DNA of 64,000 nucleotides from Terriglobia bacterium (GTDB lineage Bacteria; Acidobacteriota; Terriglobia; Bryobacterales; UBA6623): NCBI GenBank assembly GCA_009841225.1, contig VXMF01000002.1:253426-317425 (forward strand), given 5' to 3'. This document shows, in pieces, positions 1 through 8,131 of the stretch (within the stretch, counting starts at the first letter, position 1; each line of letters begins with the position of its first letter). The position numbers and the translations under genes are program-made. The notes under the pieces were generated by a model. The model ran no database searches. It had not been told where the DNA came from and was given only the letters and a program-made list of their open reading frames with translations.

Positions 1-1
1 C

Positions 2-469
2 TGCATCGGCATAGTGCGCCTCGCCATTCGGCCCAAGGCAGAGTCTCAGGAGGCATTCAAGATGCTCGTCAACCTAGCCGGTGACTTGCATCAGCCGCTG
101 TTGAGCGGCTTTCCGCCCGGAGACAGCAAAGATGACAGAGCGGTTGTGCTCGATGGCAACGAGATGACCCTGCATGAGGCGTGGGAACGGGGCCTGCTTG
201 CCAGCTTGGGATCCGAAGAGGACGTGCTACAGCGAGTGCGGCAACATGTTCTCTCTGCGGACACAGAAACGTGGACTCGCGGCACCTTGCGAGATTGGAC
301 GTGGGAGAACCATCAGATCGCAGCGAGCAAGATATATCCCGCGGTCGGCGCAGAAGACAGGACGGTGCTGGACGGTGAGGCGCTGGACGCAGCGACACAG
401 ATCGTGATCGAGCGCTTGGCCAAGTCTGCGGTCCGCTTAGCGGCCCTACTAGACGACGTATGGCCGTGA
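2..469 (+). CDS. S1/P1-type nuclease, C-terminal part (5' end outside window)
   Basis: The reading frame is open from the window edge, so only the C-terminal ~155 residues are visible and the true start lies upstream. The GDLHQPL block and the later LHEAWERGLL block match the metal-binding core of the zinc-dependent S1/P1 nuclease family (known: exported single-strand nucleases/3'-nucleotidases with three zinc ions). By hand alignment to P1 nuclease, Asp120 and His149 are kept, but the positions of His116, His126 and Asp153 read Asn, Leu and Glu. Two of the three zinc sites are therefore compromised and the protein may be inactive. It overlaps the downstream methyltransferase by 10 bp. Family membership is fairly sure; activity is doubtful. 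Confidence 0.7.
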   Translation, partial: CIGIVRLAIRPKAESQEAFKMLVNLAGDLHQPLLSGFPPGDSKDDRAVVLDGNEMTLHEAWERGLLASLGSEEDVLQRVRQHVLSADTETWTRGTLRDWTWENHQIAASKIYPAVGAEDRTVLDGEALDAATQIVIERLAKSAVRLAALLDDVWP

Positions 470-1272
470 TGGAGCGGTTTGCCGGCAACTACATTCTCTC
501 TTCCGGGCGAGACGGCCACGAGCGCCTGCGGTTGCTGTGCACCCTCCATGATCCGTTCAGCCGCACGCTCTTGCTGGACGCCGGGCTGTGCCCCGGAAAG
601 ACGTTCGTCGAGTTCGGTTGCGGGCTAGGCTGCATCGCCCGCTGGGCCGCGACTCGCGGAGCACGGACTACCGGCGTCGATCTCAGCCATGACCACGTGG
701 GCGAGGCCTCCCGACTCGCCTGCGAAGCCGACATCGAGGATGTCGAATTCCGGCAGGGCAGCATTCACGACAGTGACCTGCCCGAGGGCGCCTTCGACTT
801 CGCATACTGCCGCTTTCTGCTGTCACACCTCAGCGAACCAGTCGCCGCTATGCGCACGATGGCCGCCTGCCTCAAGCCTGGTGGTGTCCTTGTGTGCGAG
901 GAGCCGGACCTCAAGACGATCTACTCCGAGCCGCCATCGCCAGCCTACGCGGAAGGCGTCAAGCGAATCCTCCAGCTGGCCGATTCGCTTGCGCTCGACT
1001 TCCGTTTCGGCACCAAGCTGGCCCTTAGCGCGCTCTCTATCGGCTTGGAAGTGCAACGAGCCGACGCCTACCAGCGCCATTTCCTGGGCGGCAGGGAAAA
1101 AGGCTATTGGACTTGGTCCTTCACCGAGGCAAGGCCATCTCTGCTGAATGCTTGCTCGTCACCTGCCGAACTAGACAAATGCCTTTCCGACATGCGGAGG
1201 GTCGACCGCGACCCGAGAATCATCGTCGGCCATGCGCGGATGCACCAACTGATCGCTCGGAAGCCCTCTTGA
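460..1272 (+). CDS. class I SAM-dependent methyltransferase
   Basis: A 270-residue protein with the Rossmann-type methyltransferase core: motif I VEFGCGLG near residue 50, an acidic residue ending the second strand (GVDLS), and a later CLKPGGVLVCEEPDL block typical of class I (Methyltransf_11/25-like) enzymes. The substrate cannot be read from the sequence; small-molecule or lipid methylation is as likely as any. The ATG lies inside the end of the nuclease-like gene (10-bp overlap), which suggests translational coupling. The C-terminal ~90 residues are not diagnostic. Confidence 0.85.
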   Translation: MAVMERFAGNYILSSGRDGHERLRLLCTLHDPFSRTLLLDAGLCPGKTFVEFGCGLGCIARWAATRGARTTGVDLSHDHVGEASRLACEADIEDVEFRQGSIHDSDLPEGAFDFAYCRFLLSHLSEPVAAMRTMAACLKPGGVLVCEEPDLKTIYSEPPSPAYAEGVKRILQLADSLALDFRFGTKLALSALSIGLEVQRADAYQRHFLGGREKGYWTWSFTEARPSLLNACSSPAELDKCLSDMRRVDRDPRIIVGHARMHQLIARKPS

Positions 1273-1410
1273 ACTTGCGGCACCGGCACTAGGCCCGCAC
1301 TCCTCAGACCGGGACGGAATGCGCATTGCGGCTACGATGGGACGACTCGCCCTCCATGCGGCCGAGCGCGCCAGGCAGCCGCCAGCCAGCGACCCAAAGA
1401 CCCTCAACCG

Positions 1411-3000
1411 ATGCGCATAGGCCGTTTGTCCCAAGTGAAGCCGGTCGAATCCGCGGCCAGCGCAGCGCTTTGTATTCCCTCCGGCGCTTCAGTCGCCATC
1501 GGCGGATCGGGTGCCGGGCACGCGATTCCTGACGTCCTATTGCGCGAATTGGGCGAGCGTCACCGCACGACTGGCGCTCCGACCGACCTGACCCTACTGC
1601 ACCCGTTCGGCGTGGGAGATCAGCAAGCCAAGGGCCTGCAGCAGATGGCTAACCCGGGCATGTACCGCCGCGTAGTCGGCGGCCACTGGTCGATGGCGCC
1701 AGCGATGGCGCAACTTGCGGCGGAGAATCGCTTCGCCGCCTACTGCTTGCCGGCTGGAGTGATGGTGCAGCTGTTTCACTGCGCCGCGGCGGGAAGCCCC
1801 GGCTGGTACTCGCATGCAGGTTTGGACACATTCGTAGATCCCAGGCTTGAAGGCGGGAAGCTCAACGCCAAGGCCACCGATTCCCTGGTCGAATACACCG
1901 AAATCAACGGCAAGCCATGGCTGTTCTACAAGACGATTCCGGTGGACGTGGCACTGATCCAAGCTTGGGAAGCGGACGAGCACGGAAACTTGTCAATGCG
2001 TCAAGAGGCCGGCCTATGGCACAACTGCGCCCTGGCACAGGCCGCAAGGGCTTCGGGCGGGACCACGGTCGCCGTCGTCCGCCGAATCGTGCCCGCGGGC
2101 TCGCTCGACCCGCGCGACGTCTGCGTTCCGGGCTGTTTCGTCGATATGCTGGTCGTGGACGAAGACCACGGGCAAACCTACCAGACGCAATTCGACCCGT
2201 CCTACTGCGGCGAGGCGCGCATGTCGGAGGATGACTTTCCCGTACTGCCGTTCGGACCCCGCAAAGTGATCGCTCGGCGTGCCGCCGCCGAACTCACGCG
2301 CGGAGCTGTAATTAATGTAGGCTTTGGCATACCGGACGGAGTTATCGCGGTCGCCCGCGAACAGGGCATCGCCGGCCAAGTGACCGCAACCATCGAGCAC
2401 GGTCAATTCGGCGGCGTGCCGGCCGGTGGCCTAGACTTCGGCGCAGTCTACAATCCCGACGCCATCCTCGAGACCGGTCACATGTTCGACTTCTACCATG
2501 GACGCGGGGTGGACCAGACCTTCTTGGGGTTCTTGCAGATCGACCGCGCTGGCAATGTCAACGTCAGCAAGATCGGCTCCAAGATCATCGGCGTTGGAGG
2601 GTTCATCGATATCGTCCAGAAAGCCGACAAGGTCGTTTTCTGCGGCACCCTCTCGATCCGCGCCAAGACGTCGATTGACGATGGGAAACTGAGCTTCCTT
2701 GCGCACGGGGCGCCGAAGGTCGTGGACAAGGTTGCCCAAGTCACGTTTAGCGCCGACTACGCTCGGCGCAACGGGCAGCAGGTCCTTTACGTCACCGAGG
2801 CGGCTGTTTTCCGCCTGGATGAGAGCGGGCTTTTCTTGCAGGAGATCGCCCCTGGCGTCGAAATCGAGCGAGACCTGCTGCCACAGCTCGGATTCCGTCC
2901 GCAGGTGCACCCGAATCTCAAGCGCATGGACCCGGCGCTGTTCTCGCCGGAACGCATGCCCGATTCTGCCTTCCCGGCGTTCGCGCCGAGCCCGGCGTGA
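1411..3000 (+). CDS. acyl-CoA:acetate/propionate CoA-transferase (Pct-like)
   Basis: A 529-residue class I CoA-transferase of the COG4670 type, in which alpha and beta CoA-transferase domains are fused in one chain, as in propionate CoA-transferase. The glycine-rich start of the alpha domain (AIGGSGAGHAIP, about residues 29-40) is present. The beta domain has the sequence TIEHGQFGGVPAGG, where Glu329 is the expected catalytic glutamate that forms the glutamyl-CoA thioester. Length fits the family. Known role: moving CoA between short-chain acyl-CoAs and free acids. No neighbouring gene fixes the substrate. It ends head-to-tail against pgk, 23 bp apart. Confidence 0.82.
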   Translation: MRIGRLSQVKPVESAASAALCIPSGASVAIGGSGAGHAIPDVLLRELGERHRTTGAPTDLTLLHPFGVGDQQAKGLQQMANPGMYRRVVGGHWSMAPAMAQLAAENRFAAYCLPAGVMVQLFHCAAAGSPGWYSHAGLDTFVDPRLEGGKLNAKATDSLVEYTEINGKPWLFYKTIPVDVALIQAWEADEHGNLSMRQEAGLWHNCALAQAARASGGTTVAVVRRIVPAGSLDPRDVCVPGCFVDMLVVDEDHGQTYQTQFDPSYCGEARMSEDDFPVLPFGPRKVIARRAAAELTRGAVINVGFGIPDGVIAVAREQGIAGQVTATIEHGQFGGVPAGGLDFGAVYNPDAILETGHMFDFYHGRGVDQTFLGFLQIDRAGNVNVSKIGSKIIGVGGFIDIVQKADKVVFCGTLSIRAKTSIDDGKLSFLAHGAPKVVDKVAQVTFSADYARRNGQQVLYVTEAAVFRLDESGLFLQEIAPGVEIERDLLPQLGFRPQVHPNLKRMDPALFSPERMPDSAFPAFAPSPA

Positions 3001-3008
3001 CGGGGATC

Positions 3009-3023
3009 CGAGCCTAGAGCTCG
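3009..3023. terminator. small hairpin between convergent genes
   Basis: CGAGC and GCTCG form a 5-bp perfect stem with a 5-nt loop, filling the short gap between the stops of the CoA-transferase and pgk. No T-run follows on either strand, so a terminator role is only a guess from position. Confidence 0.25.
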
Positions 3024-4205
3024 CTACGCCAGCGCCGCTACGCCGGGCAAAGTCTTGCCGCCGAGGAACTCTAGCGACGCACCGCCACCTGTGGAGATGT
3101 GAGTGATCTTCTCTCCGACGCCGGCCGCCCTGATCGCCTGCTCGGAATCACCTCCGCCGACGATGCTCACAGCATGGTCCGAGGCCCGCTCTACAGCCCG
3201 AGCCACAGACATGGTCCCCTCTGCGAACGGTGCCAGTTCAAACACGCCCATCGGGCCGTTCCAGACGATCATTTGCGCACCGGCAATGAGCTCTCCGTAT
3301 GCCGCCGCAGTCTCTGGGCCAATATCGAGACCCATCCAGCCGTCCGGCACAGAGCCCTCCACGGTGCGGGTCGCAGCGTCGGCGCTGAACTGCTCCGCTA
3401 TCACATGGTCGGTTGGCAGGACGATTCGGTCTCCGGCGCTTGCCAGCAGATCGGCGGCCAAGTCAAGCTTCTCGTCTTCGACTAAGGACGCGCCCACCCC
3501 GACGCCTTGCGCCTTCAGGAACGTGTATGTCATCGCACCACCGATGAGCACCTTGTCGGCGACAGTCAACAGATTGCGAATCACATCGATCTTGCCCGAG
3601 ATCTTCGCCCCGCCGATGATCGCGACGTAGGGATGCCTTGGCGCAGATGTGGCCATAGACAGGTATTCCAGTTCCCGTTGCATGAGCAACCCTGCGGCCC
3701 GCACAGGGAGCAGGCCTGCCACGCCTACGGTCGAGGCGTGAGCGCGATGGGCAGCGCCGAAGGCGTCATTGACGTAAACGTCTGCCATCGCCGCCAACTG
3801 TCGCGAAAACGCAGTTTCGTTCGCTTCCTCAGCGGCATGAAAACGCAGGTTCTCCAACAACAGAACCTGTCCCGGGCCTAGGCTCGTGGCCAAAGTTTCG
3901 ACCTGTGGTCCGACGCAATCCGGGGCCTGCGCAACCGGCTGCCCGAGCAACTCGGACAAGCAATCAGCGACCGGTGCCAAGCTCATGCTTGGGTTGGGCC
4001 GTCCCTTCGGGCGCCCCAGATGAGAAGCGAGCACGAGCGAAGCGCGTTGCGCCAAGATGACGCGAATGGTCGGCAGCGCCATCCGGATGCGGGTGTCGCT
4101 CGCGATCGTCCGGCCCGTTTCCTTGTCAAGCGGGACGTTGAAATCCACCCGCATGAAGACGCGCTTGCCGCGCAGGTCGATTTGGTCGATGGTTCGATAG
4201 CTCAT
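3024..4205 (-). CDS. pgk: phosphoglycerate kinase
   Basis: A 393-residue cytosolic glycolytic kinase that converts 1,3-bisphosphoglycerate + ADP to 3-phosphoglycerate + ATP. Diagnostic blocks are present in order: MRVDFNVPLD near residue 18 (substrate Asp/Asn), SHLGRPKG near residue 61, LLLENLRFH near 115, the hinge region GGAKISGKIDV, the nucleotide-site WNGPMGVFE and the C-terminal VGGGDS followed by HISTGGGASLEFLGG. Full length for the family. It follows gap on the same strand with a 52-bp gap, the usual gap-pgk order, so the two are probably co-transcribed. Confidence 0.98.
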   Translation of the reverse strand: MSYRTIDQIDLRGKRVFMRVDFNVPLDKETGRTIASDTRIRMALPTIRVILAQRASLVLASHLGRPKGRPNPSMSLAPVADCLSELLGQPVAQAPDCVGPQVETLATSLGPGQVLLLENLRFHAAEEANETAFSRQLAAMADVYVNDAFGAAHRAHASTVGVAGLLPVRAAGLLMQRELEYLSMATSAPRHPYVAIIGGAKISGKIDVIRNLLTVADKVLIGGAMTYTFLKAQGVGVGASLVEDEKLDLAADLLASAGDRIVLPTDHVIAEQFSADAATRTVEGSVPDGWMGLDIGPETAAAYGELIAGAQMIVWNGPMGVFELAPFAEGTMSVARAVERASDHAVSIVGGGDSEQAIRAAGVGEKITHISTGGGASLEFLGGKTLPGVAALA

Positions 4206-4257
4206 GCGAGGCGAGGGACTACGGCCCTGGCAGGATCCGGCGTCCTGTCGGGCAGAC

Positions 4258-5253
4258 TCAAGCCGCCAGCTTCGAGACTAGGTCGACCACGCGGTTGGAA
4301 TAGCCCCACTCGTTGTCGTACCAAGACAAGACCTTGACCATGTTATCACCGATAACCCTTGTCATTGCTCCATCTACGATCGACGAGTTCGAGTTCCTCA
4401 TGAAGTCACTGGAGACAAGCGGCTCGTCCGTATAGGCGAGAATGCCCTTCAGAGATCCCTCCGCGGCGGACTTGAGCGCGTCGTTGACCTCGTCCTTGGT
4501 CGCGGGGGTATTCAATTCGGCCACCAAGTCGACCACCGAGACGTTGGGGGTGGGCACGCGAATCGCGAAACCGTCGCACTTGCCCTTCAAGTCCGGCATG
4601 ACCAATCCGATGGCGGCGGCCGCACCGGTGTTGGTCGGGATCATGTTCAAGGCTGCGGCACGCGCTCGGCGCAAGTCCGAGTGCGGCAGGTCCAGGGTGC
4701 GCTGGTCGTTGGTATAGCTGTGGACCGTGGTCATCGTGGCCTTGGCCACGCCGAACCTGTCGTGCAGCACCTTGGCCACTGGGGCGAGGCAGTTCGTGGT
4801 GCAGGACGCGTTCGACACCACGGTGTGCGAATCGTCGAGCTGGTCATCGTTGACGCCCAGCACTACGGTGATGTCCTCACCCTTGGCAGGAGCCGAGATG
4901 ACCACGCGCTTGACGCTGCCGCCGAGATGCTTGGCGGCCAGTTCGCGCTTGGTGAACAGGCCGGTCGACTCGACTACGATCTCGGCACCGACCGAAGCCC
5001 ACGGAATCTGGGCCGGATCGCGCTCCGAGAAGACCTTGATCGCCTCTCCGTTCACGGAGATGCCGTCTTCGCTGGCCGACACTTCAGCGTCTAGGTTGCC
5101 CAGCACTGAGTCGTACTTGAGAAGGTGCGCAAGGGTAGCCTTGTCGGTAATGTCGTTGATCGCGACGATGCTGATGCCGGGATTGTCCATTTGGGCGCGG
5201 TATACGTTCCGGCCGATGCGTCCGAAACCGTTGATTGCAACTTTCACAGCCAT
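4258..5253 (-). CDS. gap: glyceraldehyde-3-phosphate dehydrogenase, type I
   Basis: A 331-residue enzyme oxidising glyceraldehyde-3-phosphate to 1,3-bisphosphoglycerate, upstream partner of pgk. The N-terminal Rossmann fold starts with AINGFGRIGRNVYR, and the acidic residue at position 34 (IND) predicts preference for NAD over NADP. The active-site block ASCTTNCLAP carries catalytic Cys151. The phosphate-site loop with NMIPTNTGAA and the C-terminal SWYDNEWGYSNR are intact. A clear ribosome-binding site AGGAGAT (5264-5270, read on the minus strand) sits 10 nt before the ATG, and an 18-bp palindrome lies 66 bp upstream, a likely operator. Confidence 0.98.
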   Translation of the reverse strand: MAVKVAINGFGRIGRNVYRAQMDNPGISIVAINDITDKATLAHLLKYDSVLGNLDAEVSASEDGISVNGEAIKVFSERDPAQIPWASVGAEIVVESTGLFTKRELAAKHLGGSVKRVVISAPAKGEDITVVLGVNDDQLDDSHTVVSNASCTTNCLAPVAKVLHDRFGVAKATMTTVHSYTNDQRTLDLPHSDLRRARAAALNMIPTNTGAAAAIGLVMPDLKGKCDGFAIRVPTPNVSVVDLVAELNTPATKDEVNDALKSAAEGSLKGILAYTDEPLVSSDFMRNSNSSIVDGAMTRVIGDNMVKVLSWYDNEWGYSNRVVDLVSKLAA

Positions 5254-5319
5254 CTTTTTAGTGATCTCCTGTTGGTTCGAGGTGATTGGATTTCCCCAGT
5301 CCGACGAAAGTTCCGCCGC

Positions 5320-5337
5320 TGCGGTAGCGCTACCGCA
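5320..5337. promoter_or_regulatory. 18-bp perfect palindrome upstream of gap
   Basis: TGCGGTAGCGCTACCGCA reads the same on both strands. It has a central CG step flanked by TAG/CTA, the layout seen in LacI-family operators. It sits 66 bp upstream of the gap start within the ~355-bp divergent spacer between gap and the kdsC-like gene, which otherwise shows no gene. A role as operator for gap-pgk, or for both directions, is inference; no LacI-type regulator gene is in the window. Confidence 0.5.
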
Positions 5338-5608
5338 ACTCTACAAGGAGCAGGGTCTGGCAGGAACGATAGTTGTTGCAGCTAGATCAGCCCCCCGTGG
5401 CATGGGGCCAGGCCAATGCACTGCGAGGTAACTCTTCGATCATAACCGAAGCGTTCGCCGTAGCCGACTGCAAGCGCTAGATCCCTCCCGAGCCAAGCGG
5501 TTGCCGGTCGGCGTGCAGGACAACTCCGTGCGTTGCCGTGCTCAATGAAGGAGCGCCGCCGCCGCAATTCTCGGCAGTCGCGCCGAACTCGTGCGATATA
5601 AGGGAAAG

Positions 5609-6157
5609 ATGCCCGATTTTCCAAAATCTCTGCTCGATCGAGCGGCCAAGGTTCGCCTGCTGCTGATGGACTGCGACGGAGTGCTCAGCGACGGGACGGT
5701 CTTCTTCCTGCCGGCTTCGGACGGCTCGGTGGCTGAGACCAAGGGCTTCGACTGTCACGACGGTATCGCCTTGCGCTGGATCCGCGATGTCAACATCGAC
5801 ACCGGGATCATTTCCGGACGGGGTGGCTTGGCCGTGCGGGTGCGCGCCAACTCTCTGGACATGCGCTACTTGGTGGAAGACCGTACCGACAAGCTGGCTT
5901 CCTTCGAGGAAGTGCTGGACGACGCGGGGCTGGAGCACTCGCAGGTGGCCTACGTGGGCGATGACATCACCGACTTGCCGCTGCTGCGCCGGGCCGGCCT
6001 GGCGGTCGGGCCTTCAAACGCCCGGCCCGAAGTGAAGGAGATCTCTCACTGGGTCACGCCCTCGGCCGGCGGCCACGGCGCAGTGCGTGATGTGATCGAG
6101 CTGATCCTGAAGGCACAGGGGCACTGGGACGGTATCCTGGCGCGCTATAGCGACTAG
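5609..6157 (+). CDS. kdsC: KdsC-type HAD phosphatase (KDO 8-phosphate phosphatase family)
   Basis: A 182-residue HAD-superfamily phosphatase of the small, capless C0 class. It has the DCDGVLSDG catalytic motif (nucleophile and acid/base Asp near residues 21 and 23), FDCHDGIALRW, the IISGR motif II, DKL motif III and GDDITDLPLL motif IV. Known role of the family: removal of phosphate from 3-deoxy-D-manno-octulosonate 8-phosphate, or the sialic-acid equivalent, for cell-envelope sugar synthesis. An in-frame GTG at 5591 is an alternative start, but the ATG is preceded by AAGGG. No other KDO genes are nearby, so the exact nonulosonate/ulosonate substrate is open. Confidence 0.82.
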   Translation: MPDFPKSLLDRAAKVRLLLMDCDGVLSDGTVFFLPASDGSVAETKGFDCHDGIALRWIRDVNIDTGIISGRGGLAVRVRANSLDMRYLVEDRTDKLASFEEVLDDAGLEHSQVAYVGDDITDLPLLRRAGLAVGPSNARPEVKEISHWVTPSAGGHGAVRDVIELILKAQGHWDGILARYSD

Positions 6158-6507
6158 CGGCTGTTGTCAGTCGCGTCGACGGGCCACGAGATCCTTCCGG
6201 GCGAGAGCAGATGAGCGGAGAAGTACTCCCGCGACCAGCCGTGCCCGAATGGTCCCCACGGTTCGAGCGCGGCATTCGCCAAGCCCCATTGCTCGAGTTG
6301 GCGCCTAGCCCACTCAGCCGAGTCTTAGAAGCCCTTCGAGTTGGTGATACGGGGCCCGTAGACTTCGACCAACTGAAACAGGTGTTCCATCACCTGACTG
6401 TTGTTCTCGGCCTCGTGCTTGATCTGACTGACCACCTCAAGATCCGGACTGTAACCGGCCCCGAGCGCCGTCAGGGCAAGCAGAGGGACGAAGAGTAGGC
6501 GCCACAT
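6154..6507 (-). pseudogene. remnant of a secreted M28-type peptidase (N-terminal part, premature stop)
   Basis: Read on the minus strand, the frame starts with a signal peptide (MWRLLFVPLLALTALGAG) and continues with NSQVMEHLFQLVEVYGPRITNS, which resembles the start of secreted M28 metallopeptidases (typical form: SQVM...L.DVYGPRLTGS). A TAA stop follows KGF at about 6325. The same frame then resumes with family-like sequence (DSAEWARRQLEQWGL, then EPWGPFGHGWSREY) for 56 more codons to a TAG at 6154. The whole zinc-binding catalytic domain is missing. This looks like a gene disrupted by a nonsense mutation and a large 3' deletion. Family assignment rests on remembered pattern, not a search. 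Confidence 0.7.
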
Positions 6508-6688
6508 GGCGTCGGGCTAGCAAAGAACACGCCCCCCCATTCCTTCGGAATGCCGCTCGTGTCCCTGAGTCGAGGCCGCTAGCCGGTGTCCTGAATGAGG
6601 CCTCGCGCAACTCGACAGCGGCGTTCCGAATCTGACAAACTTGAAGTTCGGAGCTGTCCTCCGATCTCTCCTAGCCGCGGGCCAAGTC

Positions 6689-7828
6689 ATGAGGATTTGT
6701 GTACCCAAAGAAGGCCGCGCGGACGAGCGGCGGGTGGCGTTGGTCCCCAAGGACGCGGCCGCCCTGACCAAGAAGGGCGCCCGGGTCTTGGTGGAAGCGG
6801 GCGCGGGACTCAGCGCTTTCTTTGAAGACTCTCAGTACGCCGACTCCGGCGCAGAAATCGCCACTCGCGAAGAAGTGCTCTCCTCGGCGGATCTGCTATT
6901 GACCGTGAACGGCGTCGCGCCATCCGAGGCTGCGGCTGTGAATCCAACTGCGGCCGTGGCCGGCTTTCTCGCGCCGTTGGACGATCCCCAAGCCCTCGAG
7001 GCTGCCGCCAAGCACGGCCAATCGCTGTTCTCGGTTGAGATGATCCCCAGAATCACCCGCGCCCAAGGCATGGACGCGCTCAGCTCCATGGCTATGATTG
7101 CGGGCTACAAGGCGGTGCTACTGGCCGCGCAGCATGCGCCGTGCCTGTTTCCATTGATGATGACCGCCGCCGGCACGCTCACGCCCGCGAAAGTGTTCGT
7201 GATCGGCGCGGGCGTCGCGGGCCTGCAGGCCTTGGCTACCGCTCGCCGTCTTGGAGCGGTAGTTGAGGGTTACGACATTCGCCCGGAGGTCAAGGAGCAA
7301 GTCGAAAGCCTCGGTGCGACTTTCGTCGTGCTGGATATCGGAATGGAGCGCACCGCCGGCAGCGGGGGGTACGCCGCCGAGCAGTCCAAGGAGTTCTACC
7401 GCCGCCAGCAGGAAGCGCTAGGAGCGCACCTGGCGGGCGTGGACGCCATCATCACGACGGCGGCCGTGCCGGGGCGGAAAGCCCCGATGCTGTTGCCAGA
7501 AGCGATCACCGACCGCTTGCGGCCCGGCACAGTCGTGGTCGACTTGGCAGCCGAACGCGGCGGGAACTGTGCACTGACGGAGCCCGGCGAGGTCGTGGTA
7601 CGGGATGGGGTCATCGTCGACGGCCCGTTGAACCTGCCCTCTTCGGTGCCAGCACATGCCAGCCAGATGTATTCGAAGAACATGCTCAACCTCGCGTCGC
7701 TGCTTGTTCAAGACGGCCAGCTCCACTTGGATCGAGACGACGAGATCGTCAGCGGAGCCCTAGTGGCCCACGGTGGCGAAGTGGTCCATCCAGCGGTGCA
7801 ATCGGCACTGGCCGCATCGGGAGCATAG
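6689..7828 (+). CDS. pntAA: NAD(P) transhydrogenase, alpha subunit part 1 (NAD-binding domain I)
   Basis: A 379-residue soluble NAD(H)-binding subunit of the proton-translocating transhydrogenase. The N-terminus MRICVPKEGRADERRVAL is the alanine dehydrogenase/PNT N-terminal domain. The Rossmann motif FVIGAGVAGLQALATARRLG (near residues 171-190) ends in an acidic residue (GYDIR), as expected for NAD. The RQQEALGAHLAGVDAIITTA and VVVDLAAERGGNC blocks are typical. The ATG at 6689 fits family N-termini; an upstream in-frame start would add 16 unrelated residues. Separate alpha1, alpha2 and beta genes match the three-subunit form, as in Rhodospirillum rubrum. Confidence 0.95.
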   Translation: MRICVPKEGRADERRVALVPKDAAALTKKGARVLVEAGAGLSAFFEDSQYADSGAEIATREEVLSSADLLLTVNGVAPSEAAAVNPTAAVAGFLAPLDDPQALEAAAKHGQSLFSVEMIPRITRAQGMDALSSMAMIAGYKAVLLAAQHAPCLFPLMMTAAGTLTPAKVFVIGAGVAGLQALATARRLGAVVEGYDIRPEVKEQVESLGATFVVLDIGMERTAGSGGYAAEQSKEFYRRQQEALGAHLAGVDAIITTAAVPGRKAPMLLPEAITDRLRPGTVVVDLAAERGGNCALTEPGEVVVRDGVIVDGPLNLPSSVPAHASQMYSKNMLNLASLLVQDGQLHLDRDDEIVSGALVAHGGEVVHPAVQSALAASGA

Positions 7829-7842
7829 GAGAGGCAGATCCC

Positions 7843-8124
7843 ATGGAAGCGTTTCTGATCTCGGTCACGGTGTTCGTGCTGGCGGTCTTCGTGGGATTCG
7901 AGATCATCACCAAGATTCCATCGACCCTGCACACACCGCTCATGTCGGGCTCTAACGCGATCTCCGGCATCACGATCGTAGGAGCGGTGGTCGCCGCCGG
8001 CGCGGGCGAGAACGAAGTCGCCAAGTATCTCGGCCTGGGAGCCGTCGTGCTGGCCACGGTCAACGTAGTCGGCGGCTTCTTGATCACCAACCGCATGCTG
8101 GCCATGTTCCGCCGGAAGAAGTAG
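7843..8124 (+). CDS. pntAB: NAD(P) transhydrogenase, alpha subunit part 2 (membrane)
   Basis: A 93-residue membrane protein with three hydrophobic segments (about residues 1-20, 36-56 and 60-82). The sequence MSGSNAISGITIVGA is the hallmark of the PntA transmembrane domain, and the chain ends in NRMLAMFRRKK. It forms part of the proton channel that couples hydride transfer from NADH to NADP+ to the proton gradient. It starts 14 nt after the pntAA stop and is followed by pntB after 7 nt, so it is clearly one operon. Confidence 0.95.
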   Translation: MEAFLISVTVFVLAVFVGFEIITKIPSTLHTPLMSGSNAISGITIVGAVVAAGAGENEVAKYLGLGAVVLATVNVVGGFLITNRMLAMFRRKK

Positions 8125-8131
8125 GCCGCAG

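Noticed and set aside
4727..5431. A long plus-strand frame covering the start of gap and its upstream region.
   Set aside because: It is antisense to gap over most of its length, and gap is certain.
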